From NCBI RefSeq assembly GCF_900107155.1, contig NZ_FNOX01000001.1, forward strand, positions 124,001 to 188,000: 64,000 nt of DNA, read 5' to 3'. A model generated the notes under the pieces. That model was given only the letters and a program-made list of their open reading frames with translations. It was not told the DNA's origin and searched no databases. Of this stretch, positions 8,025 through 16,409 are shown one piece after another. The stretch comes from Pseudomonas salomonii. GTDB taxonomy: Bacteria; Pseudomonadota; Gammaproteobacteria; Pseudomonadales; Pseudomonadaceae. How positions within the stretch are numbered: position 1 is the stretch's first letter; each line of letters opens with the position of its first letter. The position numbers and the translations under genes were made by a program.

Positions 8025-8464
8025 CAAATAGCACCTATAACACTTGCAAGCTGCTCTTGCCAAAGTATTTCAGCCGAATTAAAAATTATACATCCCTTGT
8101 ACTGTTCTCCCAGAGTAGACAGGAGGTCATGGATCTGCTCAATACTTAAGTTCTGAGAGTTCACACTAAAGTCTTTATATCCAGTAAGAACTACGAACGG
8201 AGCGAGCTTTCCAGCCTTACTCAATTTTGAAGCTATTTCTTTCCCAGCGATAGCTCTGAACCGGCCACCCTGGGTGGTCTCGCTACGATCGAAAGTCGGC
8301 ATGCTCATGTCGATAATCATGAAATCATACACTCCGTTTTCAGCAGCTACTAAACCACTGTTATAAGAGGCGGCCTCCACGAGTTCAACATCGTAAGCGG
8401 AGTTAAGAAAGCTCACTACTTTCTCGCGTTTTAACAAGTTGTCTTCGATAATCAAAATTCTCAT
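8024..8464 (-). CDS. Stand-alone receiver-domain protein of Detocs-type phosphorelay (DtcB-like)
   Basis: A 146-residue protein consisting only of a CheY-like receiver. The start is the ATG at 8462-8464 giving MRILIIEDN. Acidic residues Glu7/Asp8 and phospho-acceptor Asp52 (FMIIDMSMP) are present, with the switch Thr in VVLTGYKD and no output domain. In the described Detocs systems DtcB drains phosphate that leaks from the kinase and so prevents accidental activation of DtcC. The gene starts 62 nt inside the end of the kinase gene and its stop overlaps the effector start (TGATG), so the three are cotranslated. Confidence 0.8.
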   Translation of the reverse strand: MRILIIEDNLLKREKVVSFLNSAYDVELVEAASYNSGLVAAENGVYDFMIIDMSMPTFDRSETTQGGRFRAIAGKEIASKLSKAGKLAPFVVLTGYKDFSVNSQNLSIEQIHDLLSTLGEQYKGCIIFNSAEILWQEQLASVIGAI

Positions 8465-11400
8465 GACAGAGCCCAATTGATGCAGTGAAAGAATTTTCGT
8501 CCGCCTCGATGTCAAATTTGAAGCCTGAGGACGAATTAGACAAAGTGCTATAAATTTTGTAAAGGCCACTCCCTCCCTCTTCTCGATTTAAATTCGAATA
8601 TTCGGGAGACCACTTGGCTTTTTCTCTACAAACTAGTTCTTCTGCTGTTAAGTCTGGATAAGACTTAACAACGTTTTTTATCACAATCAATGTATGGTCG
8701 CATTCAGAGACAACTGAAACAGTTACTGGATCGATATTGCCACCGTATTTACATGCATTTTCCAAAGCCGTAAATAAGCAAATAAAAAGTGCTCGCGCCT
8801 CTCTATAATTAAGAGATAACGCACTGCCACTAGTAGCAAAAACGGGTTTCTTATATTTGTGACCGTATATTGAGTCAAAAGATGACATCGTCGCATCAAC
8901 GACAACACCTAGACGCTCCAGATTTTTGGAGTCATCGGCCCCAACGAACCTGAACCAATTTAGGACAAGCTCTATTTCTTTAGTAAAATATGAACGGGCA
9001 TTTTTAATTTCTTGCATTAAATCTACAACGGCTACATCGCCCTTAACATAGTTCAGCTCAGCCTCAAGCTCTGTGAGAGCACGAAGAATCTCAATGGCTA
9101 AATGATCATTAATTAACTCTTGAGCGGATTTAGCACTATTGCTTGCAAGCTCCCACATATAATCTAGAAGCTGACCAAAAAACTCATCCGCACTATTGGA
9201 GCGTGACACTATTTCAGAAATCGCCACAAGCCTAAAATGATATGCAAGAAAATCGAATACGTTCGCCGAGTCACGGTCATAGAGTTCGACTCTAAAACAC
9301 TCATTGACCTCACCTAAAATGTTGTCAACTTTTTCAGAAAAAGCTCTCAGCAGATTATCTATCTGCTCAACAATGCTTATATGCACAAAGTTGTACTTGT
9401 TTACCCAGTATTCATTAGAAAGATATACGCCTTCCTTTTGACTCGTCACCAATCGAGTCTTTTCGAAACACGATCTCAACTGGGTAGTGAATACGATATG
9501 CCTAATTTCAGCACTCAAGTATTTATCAAGCCCATAGTGTTCATTCAGCGCAAAATCACGAACCGCAGTATGAAATATCTCGTATAAAATCTGTGTCTTT
9601 CTGTTGGAAGCAAGAGCACTGCCCTGAACAATTTCAAATATATCATGCGAGCTAGCAGTATCATTATCCAACGGCAGAGGGTCTAAATTTATACCGCCTT
9701 TAGTACTTTTAGCTTGTTCGAATAATGAATGATAAACGTGCTTTCTCTGAGACTCCAACGCCTGAACATCCACAAACAACTTTGCAGACTCAATTTTTGC
9801 ACGCAGCTTCTCAGAGAACATCGTTTCCAGTACGCTATCTTTCTCATATCTTAGCTGTTCAAACCCCTCAGATTTTGCACTAATCAAAAGGTCTAATATT
9901 GCAACACGCTCGTGAACCACATCATCGTTGGACGTGTAGTGGATGAGGTTATCAAGCTGAGAAGGGATACATATATTTTTAAGGAAGTATGCTTCGACTT
10001 TAGTAAATTTATCTTTCTGAAAGATTTGCGACGGCCTATGAGAGCCGTTAAACTTCATAAGTTCCTCGAACAGCTCGGCCTTATCCTCCTCGAAGATGCC
10101 GCCATACTCCCGATTATAAATTTCATAAGCAATAAGACAAGAAATAAAAACGTCATTACTTAGTTTTGGAATGTCTCCGGCTATCTCGCATAGCGTCCTC
10201 ATTGGTAGATGATAGCAACTAACACTGTTATCTAAATACTCATTGACAGCAAAATTAATCCCGTCGATAAATTGCTCCTTGAGTATAAACGTTCTGGACT
10301 TTAACTTTAAAAAGTCTGAAAGTATCGGAAACAATGGTTTCTCAATTTCTGTCGAAAGCTGATCGCTCGTAGAGTACTTAACTTGACGATGCAAAGGGAT
10401 ATTACTAGTCTCATCCAGCTGTACAGGAAACCGATAATTTCGCGTCTTTGCTTTTGGAGTATTTAGTCGCCCCAAGATGCCAGTTTGCAAACGTGCACTT
10501 TCTATATCCTGATCGCTTTCCACTTCCTCTAATGCGCTAAGCAAATGAAAGTTTAAAGATTTAGCCCATGACTCGTGCTTGAATTTCACACATATCTGAT
10601 TGAGAAAACCTATTTTCTCCGGTGTTTTTTTGTCGCATTGCAATACTGCGGCTAACTCAATTGCAAGCTGATCAAAAAATGTTCCACTTTCTAAAGTAGT
10701 GCCCGTATAAATTTTTGCTTTTGCATAGACCTCGATGAGACCAAATATTTTGTCCGAGCCCTGGCTCTGCAAGGTATGTATTCTGCGAATAGCGCTTTCA
10801 TAGTCCCCTTTAGTGTAGTCATCCAAAACTGCGGTCACCTCAGGGGCTACGGCTTGTTCGAGCCCTAAAATGGCTTGTAGTTCTATATCATCTACTACCT
10901 TTGCTAGCTCCAAAATAGCAGCACGTAAATCCACGGGTAATCGGCCTGCGGCTTCACACTCACAAATAACGTCTTTAAAAATTATATATTGATCTATAAT
11001 CGACTCGAACCAGTGATTTTTAAGTTTTTCAATTTTAACTATGCGCTTTGAATCAAGATTTATAGGTAGGAATTGACATGATTCAAGTGCGCCATTATCA
11101 ATTGCATCCTGCAGTCCAGAGCTGCGATATTCATTCATCCGGCCAAGCAAATCGAGAACAAAGACCTGTACCGAGCTACTCTCTGACATCAACTGAAGAT
11201 CTATGACACGCCCTTTGATCTCTCCTCGAGGAAATCTGGAAGGGAGTTCTTGAACAAGTTGCCGAGTGTCTCTATTTTCTAATTCTTTCGCAACGTGGAC
11301 CTCTAAAAAAATCGCCCACCAGCTTTTACATACGTTATTCAGTGAATAAATTTCACTCAAAGCTTCGCTGGCCCTACCTTTGAGTATCTCACTATTTATT

Positions 11401-11735
11401 AGAGTTCTTCGGTTACAAAAGTCAGAAATAAGATCTGCTTTGGCAGTGAAACTACCTAGTAGCCAAGCTATATAATTATTAGGAGACAATTCTGAAGCGG
11501 CGTGACGTATATCGTAATGGTCTCTGGATGCGCCATATACGGGTAAAAACTTAGCGGGCAGATCTTTATGCGACGCCATCTTAAAAATCAGATTAGAGGC
11601 ATTAAACGCATTGAACTTACGCAACTCAGACCATACTCTTTGATCATGTAAGTCCTGAGTTTCACCTCGCCGCTTGACAAAGACACGATTATCCAATGAT
11701 AAGTTACCAGCCCGAATTTTCCCTGACTTTTGCAT
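8403..11735 (-). CDS. Large sensor histidine kinase-like protein of Detocs-type phosphorelay (DtcA-like)
   Basis: A 1110-residue soluble protein. About the first 850 residues are alpha-helical repeat-like sequence without membrane segments, as expected for the TPR-type sensor half of DtcA. The C-terminus has an HATPase fold: N-box ENACKYGG near residue 995 and glycine box EEGGSGLYKIY near 1055. A canonical H-box (HE/DxxxP) is not obvious in the preceding helices. Codon and base composition is clearly more AT-rich than the ICE backbone, indicating separate acquisition. The kinase would sense infection and phosphorylate the effector receiver. The assignment rests on architecture and gene order, not on an alignment. 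Confidence 0.75.
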   Translation of the reverse strand: MQKSGKIRAGNLSLDNRVFVKRRGETQDLHDQRVWSELRKFNAFNASNLIFKMASHKDLPAKFLPVYGASRDHYDIRHAASELSPNNYIAWLLGSFTAKADLISDFCNRRTLINSEILKGRASEALSEIYSLNNVCKSWWAIFLEVHVAKELENRDTRQLVQELPSRFPRGEIKGRVIDLQLMSESSSVQVFVLDLLGRMNEYRSSGLQDAIDNGALESCQFLPINLDSKRIVKIEKLKNHWFESIIDQYIIFKDVICECEAAGRLPVDLRAAILELAKVVDDIELQAILGLEQAVAPEVTAVLDDYTKGDYESAIRRIHTLQSQGSDKIFGLIEVYAKAKIYTGTTLESGTFFDQLAIELAAVLQCDKKTPEKIGFLNQICVKFKHESWAKSLNFHLLSALEEVESDQDIESARLQTGILGRLNTPKAKTRNYRFPVQLDETSNIPLHRQVKYSTSDQLSTEIEKPLFPILSDFLKLKSRTFILKEQFIDGINFAVNEYLDNSVSCYHLPMRTLCEIAGDIPKLSNDVFISCLIAYEIYNREYGGIFEEDKAELFEELMKFNGSHRPSQIFQKDKFTKVEAYFLKNICIPSQLDNLIHYTSNDDVVHERVAILDLLISAKSEGFEQLRYEKDSVLETMFSEKLRAKIESAKLFVDVQALESQRKHVYHSLFEQAKSTKGGINLDPLPLDNDTASSHDIFEIVQGSALASNRKTQILYEIFHTAVRDFALNEHYGLDKYLSAEIRHIVFTTQLRSCFEKTRLVTSQKEGVYLSNEYWVNKYNFVHISIVEQIDNLLRAFSEKVDNILGEVNECFRVELYDRDSANVFDFLAYHFRLVAISEIVSRSNSADEFFGQLLDYMWELASNSAKSAQELINDHLAIEILRALTELEAELNYVKGDVAVVDLMQEIKNARSYFTKEIELVLNWFRFVGADDSKNLERLGVVVDATMSSFDSIYGHKYKKPVFATSGSALSLNYREARALFICLFTALENACKYGGNIDPVTVSVVSECDHTLIVIKNVVKSYPDLTAEELVCREKAKWSPEYSNLNREEGGSGLYKIYSTLSNSSSGFKFDIEADENSFTASIGLCHENFDYRRQLVKTRESSELS

Positions 11736-11856
11736 AATTTCTATATCAAGCTCATGATTTTAGATAAACATATTTTATACGGGCGATTTTTCTCTTTAAC
11801 ATCCAGCAAGAGTTCTGTGTACAAACAGAAGAATTGAGCTCAACAACATTCCGAAT

Positions 11857-13755
11857 TCACGTCAAGGCGGCCTCTAACGCAGCCTCATCTACGATGTCGT
11901 TTGGATCGAAGATTCCGGTCCCCGCAATCTTTTCTCGGGCATTTTCGATGTCTTGCACGAACATCACGACAGCGAGGTCCTTGGTCGCTCGAGAACAGCA
12001 CACGTAGAAAAGCCTTCTGGTGCGATCGATCACACTATCCTTGCCCTCCGCAAGGTTTTCCATATCAGTATCTGAGGGCTCCACAATGCCAAAATACTTT
12101 TCGTAGGAGAACAGCTTTTGCCCTCTGCCCTCTTCGTCATCTATCAGCACCAAAACGCGCTCAAACTCAGCCCCCTTTACCCCTTGCTGGGTCGCAAACG
12201 GCGAAAGATCTTCGAGGTAGTGACGATAGCCAACCAACTCACCGACATCACAACGTAAGAAAGCCGACACGGCGGGTATCTCAGGATCATCATCGTCATC
12301 TATGCGGTCTGGGCCCAGGTATTTTGTCCACGCTTCGTCCAGTTGCAGCAAACCCGCTGCCTGGCAGTGAACAAGCACGTCCAGGAGCAATGCATCACTC
12401 GAAAAAATGAGTCTTGCCAACTCTGTCGTAGACGCTTGCAATGCATGAAGCACCGCTACCGGATCACCTCCGACTAGAGCCGTTGGATGCAGTAACGGAC
12501 ATTCCGAGCGCAGAAAAGTCATCACATCGAGCTTTCGGCTTTCTGAAACCGCAGTTGCCAAGGGTAGCAAGTAATTTAGAAACGGCCGCAGTGGCCATGC
12601 TGTGCCATCCTTAAGGCCCTCCTTAACGGACGGCGGTGCATTGTTGTCGTTCAAAGCAGCGTAAAGATTAGGGAAGCCGAGGCGAGCCGCCGCCATCCGA
12701 TGTACGACCACCAATACCCTTACGTCAGCAGCAGGATCATCACTCTCCCAATGGGGGTCATCGTTCGCACGCCGTATCCACTCACGAACTTTAGCCAGCT
12801 TCAAAGAGCGATTGTCATCCGCTCTCAGTAGGAAGAATCGTGCAGATCCCATGACAGGTGCTGGATTGCCATCGACCCAACTCATCCGGCCACGTGTTTG
12901 AGACAAACCGTCATCAGACTCTCGAATAGCATTCACTACCTGGAGCACTCGCTTCGGGCACCTAAAGTTTTCGGGCTTGGTGATTTGTTCCCAGCCTGCG
13001 CCCGGCTCAATGACTCCTGCACCTTCAAGATAGATTTTTTGCATCGGATCTCCAAAAAATCCGAGGCTGAACTCTACAGGAGTCGTCTCTGCAATCCTTT
13101 TGAAGGCAGCCACAACTTCCGGACGCGTGTCTTGGCTTTCATCAATGAAAAGGACTGGATACCTGCTGGCGATGACATCCCTAAGCAACTGGCTCTGCTC
13201 GATTAGCTCGACCGCCGCCGAAATAACGTCGAAGTGCCCGAGTACACCACGTCCGAAATCGCTTCCGGCTCCGTAGTTGAAGTGAGTCAAATGCCTTACG
13301 GCCTCAAGGTGACGCTGGTAACGCGCAATATCTCTCATGAGCCGCTCACGAGTAGCTGCTCGAGTCCGAGGCTTGTCGTGATGCTGGTGCGCGTCGGCGA
13401 TTTTCTCGTGGATCCTTGCAATGACCCAAACCTTCAAGTTCACTTGGAATGGCCTGATTACCGCCCACAGAAAGCTATGAATCGTCGATACATGGAACAA
13501 CGGATCGTTACCTACGTCCCCCCAGATCTCCTTGACCGCTACTTCAGTGTAGGTAATGCAAGCGACTCTCTGACCACGCACGTTGAGCTTTAGTCTTCGC
13601 GTCTGGCCAAGGTGCGCAAGGGCCTTTACCAGCGACGTCGTCTTCCCAGAACCTGCACCAGCAACCATAACAAAACTGCGTTGAGGACGCTGGTCCAAGC
13701 ACATTCGAAGCTCGATATCTGCTTGAGTATCCGGCTGACCGATACGCTTAGTCAT
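11857..13755 (-). CDS. UvrD/PcrA-like superfamily 1 helicase, Gabija GajB-like
   Basis: A 632-residue SF1A helicase. Walker A is AGAGSGKT (residues 32-39), Walker B with Q is FIDESQD near residue 203, and late motifs are FERVLVLIDDE and the VI-like FYVCCSRATKDL. It begins in a 4-nt ATGA overlap with the OLD nuclease gene, so the two are coupled. OLD-family nuclease plus UvrD helicase is the composition of Gabija and of class 2 OLD operons, in which the helicase works with the nuclease against phage DNA. At 632 residues it is longer than typical GajB (about 500), so it may belong to a diverged branch. Confidence 0.8.
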   Translation of the reverse strand: MTKRIGQPDTQADIELRMCLDQRPQRSFVMVAGAGSGKTTSLVKALAHLGQTRRLKLNVRGQRVACITYTEVAVKEIWGDVGNDPLFHVSTIHSFLWAVIRPFQVNLKVWVIARIHEKIADAHQHHDKPRTRAATRERLMRDIARYQRHLEAVRHLTHFNYGAGSDFGRGVLGHFDVISAAVELIEQSQLLRDVIASRYPVLFIDESQDTRPEVVAAFKRIAETTPVEFSLGFFGDPMQKIYLEGAGVIEPGAGWEQITKPENFRCPKRVLQVVNAIRESDDGLSQTRGRMSWVDGNPAPVMGSARFFLLRADDNRSLKLAKVREWIRRANDDPHWESDDPAADVRVLVVVHRMAAARLGFPNLYAALNDNNAPPSVKEGLKDGTAWPLRPFLNYLLPLATAVSESRKLDVMTFLRSECPLLHPTALVGGDPVAVLHALQASTTELARLIFSSDALLLDVLVHCQAAGLLQLDEAWTKYLGPDRIDDDDDPEIPAVSAFLRCDVGELVGYRHYLEDLSPFATQQGVKGAEFERVLVLIDDEEGRGQKLFSYEKYFGIVEPSDTDMENLAEGKDSVIDRTRRLFYVCCSRATKDLAVVMFVQDIENAREKIAGTGIFDPNDIVDEAALEAALT

Positions 13756-16085
13756 ACCCCACCTCCGTTATGAGGCTCCTCTAGATCTGCCATCGCAGGT
13801 GGTGGGGCGACCATATCTTCCAACCAACGTAGACCGTCCGAAATGTAATTGGGCACCGTCCATGCCGATGGCTCTTGCGCCAGAAGCCCGAGAGCGAAAT
13901 CAGTTTTACGAAAGCTTGAGCTTTTGACCTTACGGTAGAGGCGCTCAGCAATACCTACGATGTCCAGATTGTTGGAACCCTTGATGCGTAGGCCCAGATC
14001 CTTACGGTCCAGATGCTGAGTCCAAGTCAGATTTTGAAGTGCAAACGCTTCCTCCAATGTCCTTCCTGTTCTCATTTCAGTCGCTGCACCCCATACCACC
14101 TCTACTGGCGTCTGGTAAGCAATGCGTACAGGGGCACCGCCTTCTTCGTATCGGAGTTGAGTGCGCTGCTCGGCAGTTGCAGCTAGAAGATTTTCAATCG
14201 AGATGCACCCAGGCAGCCACTTGATCAACGTTTGGTTTGACGTAAGTGCTCCAGCCTCATGAACCATGCACGCCTTGCGCCCTTTGCGTCTCGCTTCAGC
14301 TTCCTCAGCGTCCTCATTGTCGTCAGGCTCTGCATCCGCTGGATCCTCATCAACAGGTAACTCGCCGTCCGCGGGTAGAGCAACCGCTTCGGGCGGCGAA
14401 ACACTGTCAATGTCGGTCAATATCAGAGAAGTGAGACCTAAGAACTCAATGAGGCCTTTGAATCGATGGCCGAACGCACCACCTACCTCCAAAACACTCA
14501 AGTAATTCGATTGAAGCCGAGGTGCAGTTTTAGCAATCATTTGCGGCATCAGCAGCCGCTCGACGTTCCCCTCAACCAAAATAGCGGCATCAGCGAAGAA
14601 TAGATCGCAGTGAGTTAACCTGAGATATCGCTCAAGAAAATCCCTAGTGCGGTCATTTGGATCGTTAGGATTTACAGCCGCCTCATAAAAAGCTGCCATG
14701 CTGAGCACTTGAGATTGCTGTATGCCAGCATCAGCTACTCGCCTGAAGTATCGAATTGGTTTAAATCCTCGCTCGTAAAGGACGTGAGGTGAATGCGTCG
14801 AAACTACAAGCTGGCTCGTGCAATATGGCGCGTCTTCCTCGGGCACGGCGAGGATATCCAACACCTTCCGAATAAAGACCTGCTGCAACTGAGCATGAAG
14901 ATGCGCCTCCGGCTCCTCAATAAAAATCAGGTGGAGTGGTGGTCGATTTTCCTCAATGTCCAACCATCTACCGTGAGCATCGAGTAGCTCAACAACCATG
15001 TAAATTAGGTTTTTGAACCCGAGCCCGTTGTACCTATCAGGCAGGGTAGCCGTTACCTCTGCCGTCCCAAGAGCGCCGAGAGCATAGTGAACACGTGCCC
15101 CCTCATGGCTGCTCAGAATGGTCGCAGGGTTCAATGCAGTCTTGATCAGTAGCCGAGGATTATTTACCCCTGGATAGCCCAAATCGGCCAAACGTTCCAA
15201 TGTGGGACCGAATACACGTTCCAGATGGTCATTCAGCAGACTCTCAGACTGATATAGGGCGCGTTGAGCGTCATAATCCTCGCCGCGCTTCTCAAGGTTC
15301 CGTTCATAAAAGCGACTCAAACAGCGGGAGAGATCTTCGGATCGAGATCCAGCATTAGAGTCGGATAGGTGACGCTGAGCATGCAAACAATCGACCTTTA
15401 CCAGGCTAGCCAGCACGTCCCTGCCACTGCGACCGTTATCAGGAACCAGGCGTAGAGGCACGTACCCATCAAGCTGTTTAAACCCAGCGTCAAATCCGGC
15501 AGTATCGAGTATGTAGTACCGTAATTCGAAATCACGCCGTAGCCTGTCACCTACTGTGTCTGCAATAAAGTCACAAAGGTCACGCGGTCGCGGGTTGTAC
15601 CCGTCGTGCACAATAGGTGGTTCCACGTTTCCGTGTGCCGCGGCTTCCCCTGCTGGCTGCATCTGAGCATGTCGTGCACTGGCGCGTGCTTCTTGGAAAC
15701 TGCTTCTTAGTACGCCGGCATCTGCTGCTGCGAGCTCCACTCGAATACCAACCCGGTTACCTTGCCACTCCAGGCTGGGTAGCAGATCTACTACTCGATG
15801 CAGATCATCTGGGGTGACGCAAAACCAGATGTCGATGGATATGGTTGGCATTTCAACTCGGTCATCCCCTTCTCCGAAAGCGTTGATGGCGTCCCAGCAC
15901 TCCGAGCTGAAATCATGGAGGGTAAACCGGTCCTTCGAAGCCGAGGTAAAGAGCTGCAAAGCGTGCGCGGCAGATGTTTTACCGCTGTTGTTGGCCCCAA
16001 CGAAGATGGAAATGTCAGACGCCAAATCGATGCGTGTGTCCTTCAGACGTCGGAAATTTCGAATCCAAACAGTTTCGATATGCAT
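13752..16085 (-). CDS. OLD-family ATPase-TOPRIM nuclease, Gabija GajA-like (class 2 OLD)
   Basis: A 777-residue protein from MHIETVWIRNFRRLKD; this ATG (16083-16085) is preferred over one 24 nt upstream because AGGGAG precedes it. The ABC ATPase half has Walker A GANNSGKT (30-37), signature/Walker B FIEEPEAHLH near 390 and the H-loop STHSPHVL. The TOPRIM half has AAILVEGNVER (catalytic Glu near 505) and LILTDIDS (DxD near 555), followed by a very acidic insert (DEDPADAEPDDNEDAEEAEA, about 575-595). GajA is usually near 580 residues, so about 200 are extra, mostly C-terminal. It likely cuts DNA under nucleotide control; the defence role is inferred from family and island context. Confidence 0.82.
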   Translation of the reverse strand: MHIETVWIRNFRRLKDTRIDLASDISIFVGANNSGKTSAAHALQLFTSASKDRFTLHDFSSECWDAINAFGEGDDRVEMPTISIDIWFCVTPDDLHRVVDLLPSLEWQGNRVGIRVELAAADAGVLRSSFQEARASARHAQMQPAGEAAAHGNVEPPIVHDGYNPRPRDLCDFIADTVGDRLRRDFELRYYILDTAGFDAGFKQLDGYVPLRLVPDNGRSGRDVLASLVKVDCLHAQRHLSDSNAGSRSEDLSRCLSRFYERNLEKRGEDYDAQRALYQSESLLNDHLERVFGPTLERLADLGYPGVNNPRLLIKTALNPATILSSHEGARVHYALGALGTAEVTATLPDRYNGLGFKNLIYMVVELLDAHGRWLDIEENRPPLHLIFIEEPEAHLHAQLQQVFIRKVLDILAVPEEDAPYCTSQLVVSTHSPHVLYERGFKPIRYFRRVADAGIQQSQVLSMAAFYEAAVNPNDPNDRTRDFLERYLRLTHCDLFFADAAILVEGNVERLLMPQMIAKTAPRLQSNYLSVLEVGGAFGHRFKGLIEFLGLTSLILTDIDSVSPPEAVALPADGELPVDEDPADAEPDDNEDAEEAEARRKGRKACMVHEAGALTSNQTLIKWLPGCISIENLLAATAEQRTQLRYEEGGAPVRIAYQTPVEVVWGAATEMRTGRTLEEAFALQNLTWTQHLDRKDLGLRIKGSNNLDIVGIAERLYRKVKSSSFRKTDFALGLLAQEPSAWTVPNYISDGLRWLEDMVAPPPAMADLEEPHNGGGV

Positions 16086-16243
16086 ATCACTTCGCTCCCT
16101 GAAGATCATCTGAACTTATGCGTCGCGGTGACCAGTGAGGCCATTTGGACATAATGTTTAACTATGCGATAGCAGTAAAATGATTCCAGTCCTTCGAACA
16201 CCTACGCAAGCGTACCCTCAATCCAGCGGCAAGCCTTGCGATA

Positions 16244-16400
16244 TGTAGTGGTCAACTAATCCCGGGCACGACGTTAAGTTTTTTCTTGGCATGCGCTGGT
16301 GCCAACCCACCGTTGAATTGGTTGGGTCGAATCCAGTTTTAACGATGCATCAGGTAATGGCTGATATCGCGTTGGGCCTCTTGGGCATTCATGTAGCCTA
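16244..16400 (-). mobile_element. IS3-family transposase C-terminal remnant with IS end
   Basis: The minus strand from 16392 to 16252 encodes AQRDISHYLMHR-stop-NWIRPNQFNGGLAP and KKLNVVPGIS, the conserved C-terminus of IS3-family OrfB transposases, with one in-frame TAA where Tyr is expected. The element end, TGTAGTGGTC, is at 16244, directly after the transposase stop. Only about 150 bp remains. It fills the gap between the AbiJ-like gene and the OLD gene and shows that these were not originally one operon, or were separated by the insertion. Confidence 0.75.
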
Positions 16401-16409
16401 GCTTTAGCG

